NCBI GenBank assembly: GCA_963739545.1
Contig: CAVUAT010000014.1
Span: 558,001 to 622,000, forward strand
DNA: 64,000 nucleotides
Direction: 5' to 3'
Source of the DNA: CAVUAT01 sp963739545
Lineage (GTDB): Bacteria; Actinomycetota; Thermoleophilia; Solirubrobacterales; 70-9
Below, piece after piece: positions 50,498 to 58,200 of the stretch. Each line of letters begins with the position of its first letter. Positions within the stretch are counted from its first letter, which is position 1. The notes below the pieces were generated by a model. That model searched no databases. It saw nothing but the letters and a program-made list of their open reading frames with translations, and was not told the DNA's origin. A program made the translations under genes and the position numbers.

Positions 50498-50962
50498 CCT
50501 GCCGGGGACTTCAACGCGGAGCCTTCACCTTCTAGGAGCTCCTTGAGCCTGTGCAGATCCTTCTTCAAGCCCGAGGGACGATCGCGCGAAGCAGCGGGCC
50601 CAGTAGGCGCATGCCGCCTTTGGGTTGCAGCTGGATCCCATAGGTGAACACCGCACCCATTCCGTCTGAGCCGGATCCGACCTCTCGAGCACCGCCGATA
50701 CCCCCGATCGTGCCTCGCCGGCGAAGCGGTAGGAGGTGCCGGGATCGAGATCGCTCACGACCGTATCGGCGATGTAATCGCGACCCGAGGATCTGAACAC
50801 CTCATGAACCTTTGTGCCGTTCGCCGGTCCCCCGGCGGGTCGGGCGTCACTCCAAGAGTCCAGTTCGCCATTGGCGGTCGAAGGAATAGTCAGCGATGGC
50901 ATCCAAGACCGCCGAGGGCGGCCAAGCAATTCGACTGACTCCTCGATCAGGATCGTGCTCTT
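50494..50962 (-). pseudogene. SRPBCC (polyketide cyclase/dehydrase-like) pseudogene
   Basis: A recognisable SRPBCC protein is scattered over three frames: STILIEESVE, then IAWPPSAVLDAIADYSFDRQW, then GTKVHEVFRSSGRDYIADTV, SYRFAGEARSG, FTYGIQLQPKGGMRLLGPLL, and finally GLKKDLHRLKELLEG. At least three frameshifts are needed. The likely start, after a good GGAAGGAG site, now reads AAG at 50962-50960. The family binds hydrophobic ligands in a helix-grip fold. Non-functional as given. Confidence 0.7.
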
Positions 50963-51082
50963 ACGGGTCTCCTTCCTTCGAAGCCCCCTTCTTCGCCAGC
51001 CTATCTCGGGGCGGGTGGTTCCGGGCCCCAGACGCCCGAAACCCCGACCGATGTCCCTGCGCGATGGTCAGCTTCTCCGATC

Positions 51083-51118
51083 CGTGCCTGGCCGTGCGAT
51101 GGTCTGCGCGATGGTTCC
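51083..51118. repeat. Flank repeat shared with 24831-24867
   Basis: GTGCCTGGCCGTGCGATGGT and the following 16 bases match the copy at 24831 at most positions. It lies 104 bases from the 3' end of the intact tRNA-Arg, paralleling the copy near fragment A. Confidence 0.55.
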
Positions 51119-51221
51119 GTGGCGCCTAGCGCCGCAAAGCGTGACGGAGGGCTCTTTCGCTGGTGGCGGGCAGAGGGCTGCGAATACGGGCTTGTGCAGG
51201 AACTTGTCGTGAATCGAAGAG

Positions 51222-51295
<74 letters not shown>

Positions 51296-51489
51296 ATGCG
51301 GCGACAGGGTAGCTTCGACCGGCTCGCGGTACTGAGCCAGGCAGTGTGCAGGCACCTGCCAGCCACAATCGCCCTGCTCGCCTTCGCGGCGCTGGTCGCG
51401 CTGGGCGGCCCGGAGCGTCCCGAGGTGGTGGAGGACTTCACCGTCTACTGCGCGAGCGGGGCCGCGCGCCTCGCTACCGGACGGACGGG

Positions 51490-51585
51490 ATGCCCGACGA
51501 CACGCCGCGCGGGCCGGCGTGCTCGAAGAAGAAGTCGACGCGCGCCGCCACCGCGAAGAAGAAGAGCCGTAAGAAGTACAAGTAG
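51490..51585 (+). CDS. 31-residue basic small protein
   Basis: ATG 51490 encodes MPDDTPRGPACSKKKSTRAA and then TAKKKSRKKYK: an acidic start, then Lys-rich with one Cys. It resembles the Lys/Cys tails of secreted proteins in this window but has no signal peptide. It lies 37 bases before the DUF2236 gene. Could be a genuine small protein or a fragment; evidence is composition only. Confidence 0.35.
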   Translation: MPDDTPRGPACSKKKSTRAATAKKKSRKKYK

Positions 51586-51621
51586 CGCGGGCCGAAGTGG
51601 GCCGTTCCGTAGTCTCATCTC

Positions 51622-52467
51622 ATGGCTGAGCAGGCGGGCTACTTCACCGACGAATCGATGCTGCGGCGGATCAACCGCGAGCGCGCCCTGGTGATCTCGG
51701 GGCCGCGGGCGCTGCTGATGCAGGCAGCCCACCCGCTCGCCGTCGAGGGCCTGCTGGCGCACACCGACTCGCTCGGCGAGCCCTACGAGCGGCTCGAGCG
51801 GGTCGCTGTGGTGCTGAGCGAGATCGGGTTCGGCGAGAAGGACGCAGCCGACCGGATGTGCAAGCGCGTCCGCGCGATGCACGCCCAGGTCAGCGGCGAG
51901 CTGGCCCAGGACGTCGGCCCCTACAAAGCGGGTACCCGCTACCGCGCCGACGACCCCGAGCTGCTGCTCTGGGTCCTGTTCACGCTGATCGACTCGGCGC
52001 TGGTCGTCTACCGCAAGTACGTGGGCGAGATGGCGCGCTCGGACGAGGCCCGCTACTGGGAGGACTACAAGGTGGTCGGCGAGCTGTTCGGGCTCGAGCG
52101 CTCCCAGATGCCGGACACGATCGACGACCTCGACCACTACCGCCACGAGATGCTCGACGGCGACCGCCTCTTCGTGACCGATTGGGCGCGCGAGCAGGCG
52201 CGGAAGATCATCCTCGACCCGCCGATCCCCCTCTACTTGAAGCCCCTGCTCGAGACCGCGAACTTCATCACCATCGCCCTGCTGCCGGACGAGCTCCGCC
52301 GGCAGTACGGCTTCTCGCCGCTGCCGCCCGCGTTCGTCCGCAAGGCGCTGGTCGCAGGCGGCGCCGAGTACGTGAAGCGGGGGGTCCTCCCCTTCCTGCC
52401 GGGCCGGCTTCGCTACATCCCTGAGTCCCGCCTGGTCGAGGCGGCCTCGCTGCGACGCGTCGCGTAG
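51622..52467 (+). CDS. DUF2236 / MpaB-like oxygenase domain protein
   Basis: 281 residues. SGPRALLMQAAHPLAVEGLL near residue 25, LLLWVLFTLIDSALVVYRKY near residue 115 and the C-terminal LLPDELRRQYGFSPLPP match DUF2236, the family that includes rubber oxygenase Lcp-like haem proteins and fungal MpaB. The His in AAHPLAVEG and later His in DHYRHEML are candidate haem/metal ligands. Actinobacterial members are usually uncharacterised. It converges with the GH-like genes. Confidence 0.88.
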   Translation: MAEQAGYFTDESMLRRINRERALVISGPRALLMQAAHPLAVEGLLAHTDSLGEPYERLERVAVVLSEIGFGEKDAADRMCKRVRAMHAQVSGELAQDVGPYKAGTRYRADDPELLLWVLFTLIDSALVVYRKYVGEMARSDEARYWEDYKVVGELFGLERSQMPDTIDDLDHYRHEMLDGDRLFVTDWAREQARKIILDPPIPLYLKPLLETANFITIALLPDELRRQYGFSPLPPAFVRKALVAGGAEYVKRGVLPFLPGRLRYIPESRLVEAASLRRVA

Positions 52468-52476
52468 CGGCTGGGC

Positions 52477-53604
52477 CTAGCTCCCCTTGTAGGAGTCATA
52501 CGTCGGCTTCTTCTTGCCGCCCTTGTTCAACAGGCCCATAGAGCTGCGGTCGGTGTCGACGGGGTGGATCCAGCCGAGGCTGTAGATGCGGGGCCACTCC
52601 CGGGCGATCTCGAACCCGGCGTTGATCCACTCCTCGGCCTCCTCCGGCTCGCGCACGTAGCCGATGTCCTTGTCCTTGAAGCCCTCGGGCACGCCCCACT
52701 CCGCGAGGAACAGCTTCAGGGGTGGGCCGTCGAAGTTCTCGTCGAGCTCCTCCGTGAGGCGGCGGAGGTCCGCGAAGGCGACGACGCCCTTGCGCGACGG
52801 GGGGTCGTCCAGGTTGGGCTCGGCGAAGCCGAACGGGTTGTGCCCCCACATGTCCATCCGCGGCCGGCTGCCGTTCGGCAGCTTCATGTAGCGGATCCAC
52901 TGGTAGGGGTTGATGTCGTCGATGCCCGCGGCGGTATAGGTGTTGCCGCCGATCACCTTGTCCTTCGGGTCGGCCCTCTTGAGGGCGCCGTACGCGGCAT
53001 CGAGAAGCTCCGCGTAGTTCTGCGGCGCCACCTGCTGGGCCTTGTTCAGGGGCGCGGTCTCTTGGCCCTCGGTGACCGGGGTGAAGGGCTGAAAGTTCGG
53101 CGCGCGGTTGGGCTCGCCCCAGATCATCCAGTCATCGACCTTCGGGTAGCGCTTCGAGATGGCGGTCAGAAAGTCGGCGAATTCACCGGGCTTGTCGGGA
53201 ACCCACTGCCAGCTCTTGCCTCCGTTCGCCCACTGCGGCGTGCCCAGGACGAGCACCTGGGTTTCCATCTTGTACTTCTCGGCCTTGGCCAGCGCCTGCG
53301 TCAGATAGGCCGGCCACGTGTAGGCGGGGTCGTTCGGGTCCGTCGGGTCCTTCGGCGGACGGGGCGCGTTCCAGTCCCAGCGCACCGAGCTGGAGTACAG
53401 GCCGACGCCGAGGTCGCGGTAGGCGGGGAAGAGCGGCTGGCCCGTCTCCTCCACCTCGACCGGGCCCCACATCCCTTTCTTCACGGTCTGCTTCGCCGGG
53501 CCGGTCAGCCCCTCGGCTTCGTCCTCCGGGGCCATCCTCGCGCCGTTTGCGAAGGAGACGGCGGCCAACCCGGCCAGCACGAGTCCGACGACCGCGCGCC
53601 GCAT
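52477..53604 (-). CDS. Secreted GH-A clan glycoside hydrolase-like protein, paralogue 2
   Basis: 375 residues from ATG 53604 (GGGAG upstream). Signal peptide RRAVVGLVLAGLAAVSFANG. TIM-barrel hydrolase features: LGVGLYSSSVRWDWNAPR, LGTPQWANGGKSW, WMIWGEPNRAPNFQPF (acid/base Glu in GEPN), MWGHNPFGF, and LFLAEWGVPEGFKD (nucleophile Glu in AEWG). This places it in clan GH-A (GH5/GH39/GH42-like); sugar specificity unknown. It is strongly similar along its length to the upstream gene at 53673-54827, indicating tandem duplication. Confidence 0.85.
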   Translation of the reverse strand: MRRAVVGLVLAGLAAVSFANGARMAPEDEAEGLTGPAKQTVKKGMWGPVEVEETGQPLFPAYRDLGVGLYSSSVRWDWNAPRPPKDPTDPNDPAYTWPAYLTQALAKAEKYKMETQVLVLGTPQWANGGKSWQWVPDKPGEFADFLTAISKRYPKVDDWMIWGEPNRAPNFQPFTPVTEGQETAPLNKAQQVAPQNYAELLDAAYGALKRADPKDKVIGGNTYTAAGIDDINPYQWIRYMKLPNGSRPRMDMWGHNPFGFAEPNLDDPPSRKGVVAFADLRRLTEELDENFDGPPLKLFLAEWGVPEGFKDKDIGYVREPEEAEEWINAGFEIAREWPRIYSLGWIHPVDTDRSSMGLLNKGGKKKPTYDSYKGS

Positions 53605-53672
53605 GCGCACGCTCCCGGGCAGCTCCCCCTCAGGCTTCTGTCGATGTCGAGGCCGTCGCACGGCCGTTGACG

Positions 53673-54827
53673 CTACCCGGCCTGGAAGGCCTTGAAGGTG
53701 GGCTTTCGCTTGCCGTTCGTCTGCAGCAGACCCTGGGAGCTTCGGTCGGTGTCGACCGGGTGGATCCAGCCCAGGGTGAAGATGCGCTTGTAGGTCTTGG
53801 CGATCCGGTAACCGGCCTTGACCCACTGCTGCGCTTCCTTCGGCTTGAGCGTGTAGAGAAGGTCCTTGTCCTTGAAGCCGGTTGGGACTCCCCACTCGGC
53901 GAGGAACAGCTTCAGCTTCTTGCCGACGAAGTTGCGGTCCAGCTCCCTGACGAGGAAGCGGAGATCCGAGAACGGCACAGTGCCCCGAGGCGCGGGCTTC
54001 TCCTTCAGGCTCTTGAGCTTGGGCAGGTCGAAGCCGAACGGATTGTGGCCCCACATATCCATCCGCGGCCGGCTGCCGTTCGGCAGCTTCATGTAGCGGA
54101 TCCACTGGTAGGGGTTGATGTCGTCCTTGCCGGCGGAGGTGTACGTATTGCCGCCGATTACCTTGTCGGCCGGGTCGGCGGCCTTGAGTGCGACGTAGGC
54201 GGCGTCGAGGAGCTGGGCGTAGTTGCGCGGCGCGACCTGCTGGGCGGCGTTCAGCTTCTTGGACGTCTGGTTCGTGACCGGGGTGAACGGCTGGAAGTTC
54301 GGCGCCCGGTTGGGCTCCCCCCAGATCATCCAGTGGTCGACCGCCGCGTACTTCTTGGAGATGGCGGTCGTGAAGTCGCCGAAGTCCGTGAAGTTGTCGG
54401 GGACGAACTCCCAGCTCTTGCCGCCGTTGGCCCACGATGGGGTCCCGAGAATCAGGATCTGGACCTGCATGCCAGCGGCGGTCGCTTGGTCGATCGCGTC
54501 CGTCAGGTATTGCGGCCAGGTGTAAGCGGGGTCGGCCGGGTTGGTCGGGTCGAGCGGCTTGGTCGGCGCGACCTGGTCCCAGCGCACCGCGTTGGAATAG
54601 AGCCCGACGCCGAGCTGCTGATAGACGGGGAAGAGCGGCTTGCCGTTCAGCTCCGTCGCTCCCCACATCGACTTCCTCGGGGTCTGGACCGCGGCCTTCG
54701 TGGCCTTCTCACCCGCGCCTGCGGCCGCGGCGGCACCGAGGACGGCGAAGACCGCCACCGCGGCTGCGGTGATGGTCACGAACAGCAAGCGAATGCCGCC
54801 GCGCCGCGAGCCGCTGGGGCTCAGCAT
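53673..54827 (-). CDS. Secreted GH-A clan glycoside hydrolase-like protein, paralogue 1
   Basis: 384 residues from ATG 54827. The N-terminal membrane/signal segment IRLLFVTITAAAVAVFAVLG is followed by the same barrel as the neighbour: LGVGLYSNAVRWDQVAP, LGTPSWANGGKSW, WMIWGEPNRAPNFQPF, MDMWGHNPFGF, and LFLAEWGVPTGFKD, so both catalytic Glu residues are present. Extracellular. The pair share long identical stretches such as YQWIRYMKLPNGSRPRMDMW. First gene of the two; 68 bases separate them. Confidence 0.85.
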   Translation of the reverse strand: MLSPSGSRRGGIRLLFVTITAAAVAVFAVLGAAAAAGAGEKATKAAVQTPRKSMWGATELNGKPLFPVYQQLGVGLYSNAVRWDQVAPTKPLDPTNPADPAYTWPQYLTDAIDQATAAGMQVQILILGTPSWANGGKSWEFVPDNFTDFGDFTTAISKKYAAVDHWMIWGEPNRAPNFQPFTPVTNQTSKKLNAAQQVAPRNYAQLLDAAYVALKAADPADKVIGGNTYTSAGKDDINPYQWIRYMKLPNGSRPRMDMWGHNPFGFDLPKLKSLKEKPAPRGTVPFSDLRFLVRELDRNFVGKKLKLFLAEWGVPTGFKDKDLLYTLKPKEAQQWVKAGYRIAKTYKRIFTLGWIHPVDTDRSSQGLLQTNGKRKPTFKAFQAG

Positions 54828-54888
54828 CTGTCCCTGCTGCCAGTCCACTGCGGCCCGCAGTGTAGGGATTTCGCCCTTTACCTTCTCG

Positions 54889-55605
54889 TTATTGAGGCGT
54901 CTTCTCGCGGCGGTCGCGGACCATGGCCTCGCGGTTCGCGGCCTTGCGCTCGTACTTTTCCAGGGTCTTCGACGGATCGCGGCCGGCATCGACCGGGGGC
55001 GCGATCGCGCGGATCTCGGCGACGATCCGCTCGGCGACCTGACCCGGCGTCTCCGACGGGTCGGCCTGGCCCGACTCCGGCTCGAAGAAGCGCACGCGGA
55101 TGTCGGGGCGCTTGGGGAAGCGCGCGAAGTCAGGTGTCCCTGTGACCGCGGCGCAGACGATCCTCGTCTCGGGAACCTCGAGCGCCAGCCGCCCCGCCCC
55201 GCTTCGCGCGCGCAGGCTGCGCCCGACCGAGATCGTGCCCTCGGGGAAGATCCCGATGCACGACCCCCGCCGCAGCGCCGCGATCGCGTTTACCAGGGCG
55301 TCGGCATCCCCGGCGGCGCGCTCGATCGGGATCTGGCCCATGCCGTTCAGGACCCTCGCCAGCAACGGGTTGTCCCAGAGGCTCGACTTCGCGAGCGCGC
55401 GGATCTGGCGGCGGCGGATCGCGGCCATGCCGATCACGACGGGGTCGGTCTGGGAGTCGTGGTTGCCGATCAGCAGGGTCGGCCCGCTGCGGGGAAAGAA
55501 CTCCTCGCCTTCGACCTTCATCCGGCCCCACCACGCGAGCGGGCGGCAGACGGCCATCGCGGCGCGGTAGGTGCGCGTGAAGGGCTCCGGGGTGACTGGG
55601 TCCAT
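54889..55605 (-). CDS. 1-acyl-sn-glycerol-3-phosphate acyltransferase-like (PlsC family)
   Basis: 238 residues from ATG 55605; a longer frame to 55653 exists. Acyltransferase motif I LIGNHDSQTDPVVI is NHxxxxD, motif III is GIFPEGTISVG, and motif II-like IPIERAAGD follows. It acylates lysophosphatidate or a related acceptor at the membrane in phospholipid synthesis. The C-terminal ~40 residues are Lys/Arg-rich (KYERKAANREAMVRDRREK). Divergent from the hydroxyacid oxidase gene. Confidence 0.9.
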   Translation of the reverse strand: MDPVTPEPFTRTYRAAMAVCRPLAWWGRMKVEGEEFFPRSGPTLLIGNHDSQTDPVVIGMAAIRRRQIRALAKSSLWDNPLLARVLNGMGQIPIERAAGDADALVNAIAALRRGSCIGIFPEGTISVGRSLRARSGAGRLALEVPETRIVCAAVTGTPDFARFPKRPDIRVRFFEPESGQADPSETPGQVAERIVAEIRAIAPPVDAGRDPSKTLEKYERKAANREAMVRDRREKTPQ

Positions 55606-55633
55606 TGGCGCCTTGACGCTATAGCCTCGCCTC

Positions 55634-56704
55634 GTCTCCGAGCCCGTCAACATCGCGGACCTCGAGCGTCTGGCCGAGGAGCGGCTCGAGCCCGGCGCCC
55701 ACGGCTACTTCGCTGGTGGGGCCGGCGACGAGCGGACGCTGTGCAGAAACCGCGAGGCCTTCGGCGAGTGGGAGCTTCGCCCGCGGGTGCTGGTCGACGT
55801 CTCCGAGGTCTCCACCTCCGCCACGGTGCTGGGAACCGAGGTGACGGCGCCGGTGCTGGTCGCGCCGGTCGCCTTCCAGCGCCTCGCCCACGACGACGGC
55901 GAGGCTGGGATGGCCCGGGCCGCCGCGGCGGCCGGGACCATCTTCTGCCTCTCGACCCTCGCGACCGCGGGGCCGGCGGAGGTCGCCGAGGCTGCGCCGG
56001 GAGGGACTCGCTGGATGCAGCTCTACTGCTTCCGCGACCGAGGGGTCACCCGCGCCTTGCTCGACGAGGCGATCGGCGCCGGCTACGAGGCGATCCTGTT
56101 GACCGTGGACGCCCCATACGCGGGACGCCGCGAGCGCGACTTCCGAACGGGCTTCGAGATCCCCGCGGACGTCCGAACACCGGCGATCGAGGCGGCCGTC
56201 GGGCGCGAGACGCTGAGCGTCGCCGAGGTCTTCGCTCTCGTCGACCCGTCGCTCTCGTGGCCCGATCTCGAGGAGCTCGCCGATGAATGTGAGCTGCCGG
56301 TGCTGGTCAAAGGGCTGATGACCGCCGAGGACGCCGCGCTCGCCGTCGAGCACGGCGCGGCCGGGGTCGTCGTCTCCAACCACGGCGGGCGTCAGCTCGA
56401 CGCGGCGGGAGCGACCATCGACGCGCTGCCCGAGGTCGTCGATGCTGTCGACGGCCGGGTCCCGGTCCTGATGGACGGCGGCATCCGCCGCGGCACCGAT
56501 GTCGCGGTCGCGCTGGCGCTGGGGGCCGAAGCCGTCCTCTGCGGCCGCGCGCCGCTGTGGGGCCTCGCCGCCGAAGGCCAGGTGGGTGTCGAGCGCGCCC
56601 TCGGCTTCCTCACCGACGAGCTGCGGCTGACGCTGGCGCTGCTCGGCTGCGCCTCGCCGGCCGACCTCGACGCCGCTCACGTCCGGCGCCGCGGACGCCG
56701 CTGA
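55634..56704 (+). CDS. FMN-dependent alpha-hydroxyacid oxidase/dehydrogenase; start codon unclear
   Basis: About 357 residues. The FMN-barrel motifs are complete: GYFAGGAGDERTL, LAHDDGEAGMARAAAAAGTI, LTVDAPYAGRRERDFR, VSNHGGRQLDAAGATIDALP (catalytic His) and DGGIRRGTDVAVALALGAEA. The family oxidises lactate, glycolate or mandelate. No ATG, GTG or TTG exists in frame between the stop at 55622 and GTG 55787; the natural N-terminus (VNIADLERLAEERLEPGA) must begin at a rare codon or the start has been mutated. The coordinate given is the left limit supported by homology, not a proven start. Confidence 0.8.
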   Translation, partial: VSEPVNIADLERLAEERLEPGAHGYFAGGAGDERTLCRNREAFGEWELRPRVLVDVSEVSTSATVLGTEVTAPVLVAPVAFQRLAHDDGEAGMARAAAAAGTIFCLSTLATAGPAEVAEAAPGGTRWMQLYCFRDRGVTRALLDEAIGAGYEAILLTVDAPYAGRRERDFRTGFEIPADVRTPAIEAAVGRETLSVAEVFALVDPSLSWPDLEELADECELPVLVKGLMTAEDAALAVEHGAAGVVVSNHGGRQLDAAGATIDALPEVVDAVDGRVPVLMDGGIRRGTDVAVALALGAEAVLCGRAPLWGLAAEGQVGVERALGFLTDELRLTLALLGCASPADLDAAHVRRRGRR

Positions 56705-56745
56705 ATCGCTCGCTACGCTCGGCCGCCGATGAAGGACCGCCTCAC

Positions 56746-56916
56746 GTGCCGCTCTCGCCCCAGGACCACGCCCTGTCCATGCGCCTGATCAGCTACGGCG
56801 GCCGCGTCTTCTTCGGCGTCGTCGCCGATCGCGACGTCGTCCCCGACCTCGCCGCGTTCACGGACACCGTGCCCGCTGCGCTGCGAAAGCAGCCGGCCCC
56901 GCGGCGCAAGCGTTGA
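56746..56916 (+). pseudogene. C-terminal remnant of a wax ester synthase/DGAT (WS/DGAT)
   Basis: Only 56 codons remain: PLSPQDHALSMRLISYGGRV and FFGVVADRDVVPDLAAF. This matches the extreme C-terminus of actinobacterial WS/DGAT acyltransferases (LxISYxGxLxFGLVADxDxVPDL). The HHxxxDG active site is absent. The reading frame stops where the AlkZ-like gene starts (TTGA overlap). Confidence 0.55.
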
Positions 56917-58037
56917 GCGAGGTCCTCTCCAGGCGCGAGCTGAACCGGGCGCTGCTGGCGCGCCAGATGCTCTTGGAGCGCGAGCCCGTCAGTGCTCCCG
57001 AATGCATCGAGAGGATGGCCGGGATCCAAAACCAGGAGCCTCCGACCTCCTACTACGCGTTGTGGTCGCGGATCGAGGGTTTCGAGCTCGACGAGCTTAC
57101 GGCGATGATCGAGGGCCGCGAGGTCGTACGGACGGGCTGCATGCGAGCGACGATCCACATGCTCACGGCCAACGACGCACTCTGGCTGCGCCCGGCGACC
57201 CAGCCCGTGCTCGAGCGCACCTTCAAGGGAAGCCCGAACACGAAGATGCTCCGCGAGGCGGGCATCGACCCCGCCGAAGTGGTCGCCGCCGGGGCCGAGC
57301 TGCTGACGGGAACGGCCCTGACTCGCGTCCAGATGACTCCCCTGCTCGCGGAGCGCTGGCCCGACGCCGACCCGGCGTCGCTGAGCTATGCGGTCACCTT
57401 CCTGCTCCCGATCTGCCAGGTGCCCCCGCGCGGCGTCTGGGGCGAGAGCCATCAGGCGACCTGGCAGACGATTGAATCGTTCCTGGGCAGAAAGCTCGAG
57501 GCCGACCCCTCGCTCGAGCTGCTCGTGCGCCGCTACCTCGCCGCGTTCGGCCCCGCGACGGTGATGGACATCCAATCCTGGTGCGGGCTGACGAGGCTGA
57601 AGGCGGTCACCGAGGGGATGGACGACCTCTCCCGCTTTCGAAACGAAGACGGGAAGGAGCTGCTCGACCTGCCCGACTCGCCGCGGCCCGGCGGGGATGT
57701 CCCGGCACCCGCTCGCTTCCTGCCCGAGTACGACAACGTCGCCCTCGCCTACAAGGACCGCGCGCGGATCACCCCCTCCGGCAAGCCCGGCGAGACCGTG
57801 CGCTCGAGCATCGGCTACGCCGCATTCACCGTGGACGGGTTCATCGCCGGCTTCTGGACGATCGAGCGTGACGGCGCCGCGGCCGAGCTGCTGATCGAGC
57901 CGCTCGCGTCGATCTCGAATGCCGATCGCGCCGCCCTCGCGGACGAGGGCGAGCGCATGCTGGCGTTCGCGGCCGCCGACGCCTCATCGCGGCGCGTCCG
58001 CTTCCTGCCTCGCGCAAAGTCCGAGGCTCGGGGCTAG
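56913..58037 (+). CDS. AlkZ-like DNA glycosylase / winged-helix domain protein
   Basis: 374 residues from TTG 56913. The HTH_42/AlkZ family pattern is clear: RMAGIQNQEPPTSYYALWSRI with the QxQ motif, VRTGCMRATIHMLTANDALW, RRYLAAFGPATVMDIQSWCGL and FLPEYDNVALAYKDR. Family members (Streptomyces AlkZ, E. coli YcaQ) unhook interstrand DNA crosslinks or repair alkylated bases. A self-resistance role would need a nearby biosynthetic cluster, which is absent; general repair is more likely. Confidence 0.9.
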   Translation: MSEVLSRRELNRALLARQMLLEREPVSAPECIERMAGIQNQEPPTSYYALWSRIEGFELDELTAMIEGREVVRTGCMRATIHMLTANDALWLRPATQPVLERTFKGSPNTKMLREAGIDPAEVVAAGAELLTGTALTRVQMTPLLAERWPDADPASLSYAVTFLLPICQVPPRGVWGESHQATWQTIESFLGRKLEADPSLELLVRRYLAAFGPATVMDIQSWCGLTRLKAVTEGMDDLSRFRNEDGKELLDLPDSPRPGGDVPAPARFLPEYDNVALAYKDRARITPSGKPGETVRSSIGYAAFTVDGFIAGFWTIERDGAAAELLIEPLASISNADRAALADEGERMLAFAAADASSRRVRFLPRAKSEARG

Positions 58038-58075
58038 CCCCAGAACGCGTCGCTCTCGGCGGTCACCTCATAAAG

Positions 58076-58165
58076 CGGAGAGGGAGGGATTCGAACCCTC
58101 GAGAGAGCTATTAGCCCCCTACTCGCTTAGCAGGCGAGTGCCTTCAGCCGCTCGGCCACCTCTCC
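58076..58165 (-). tRNA. tRNA-Ser (anticodon GCT)
   Basis: 90 bases on the minus strand with a class II variable arm (GTAGGGGGCTAATAGCTCTC region). Anticodon stem CTCGC/GCGAG, loop CTGCTAA, anticodon GCT. Acceptor GGAGAG pairs CTCTCC; T-arm has GGTTCGAATCC. Decodes AGC/AGU. Confidence 0.97.
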
Positions 58166-58200
58166 GGGCTTTCAGGGGCGATTGTAGGCTGGCACGGAGA

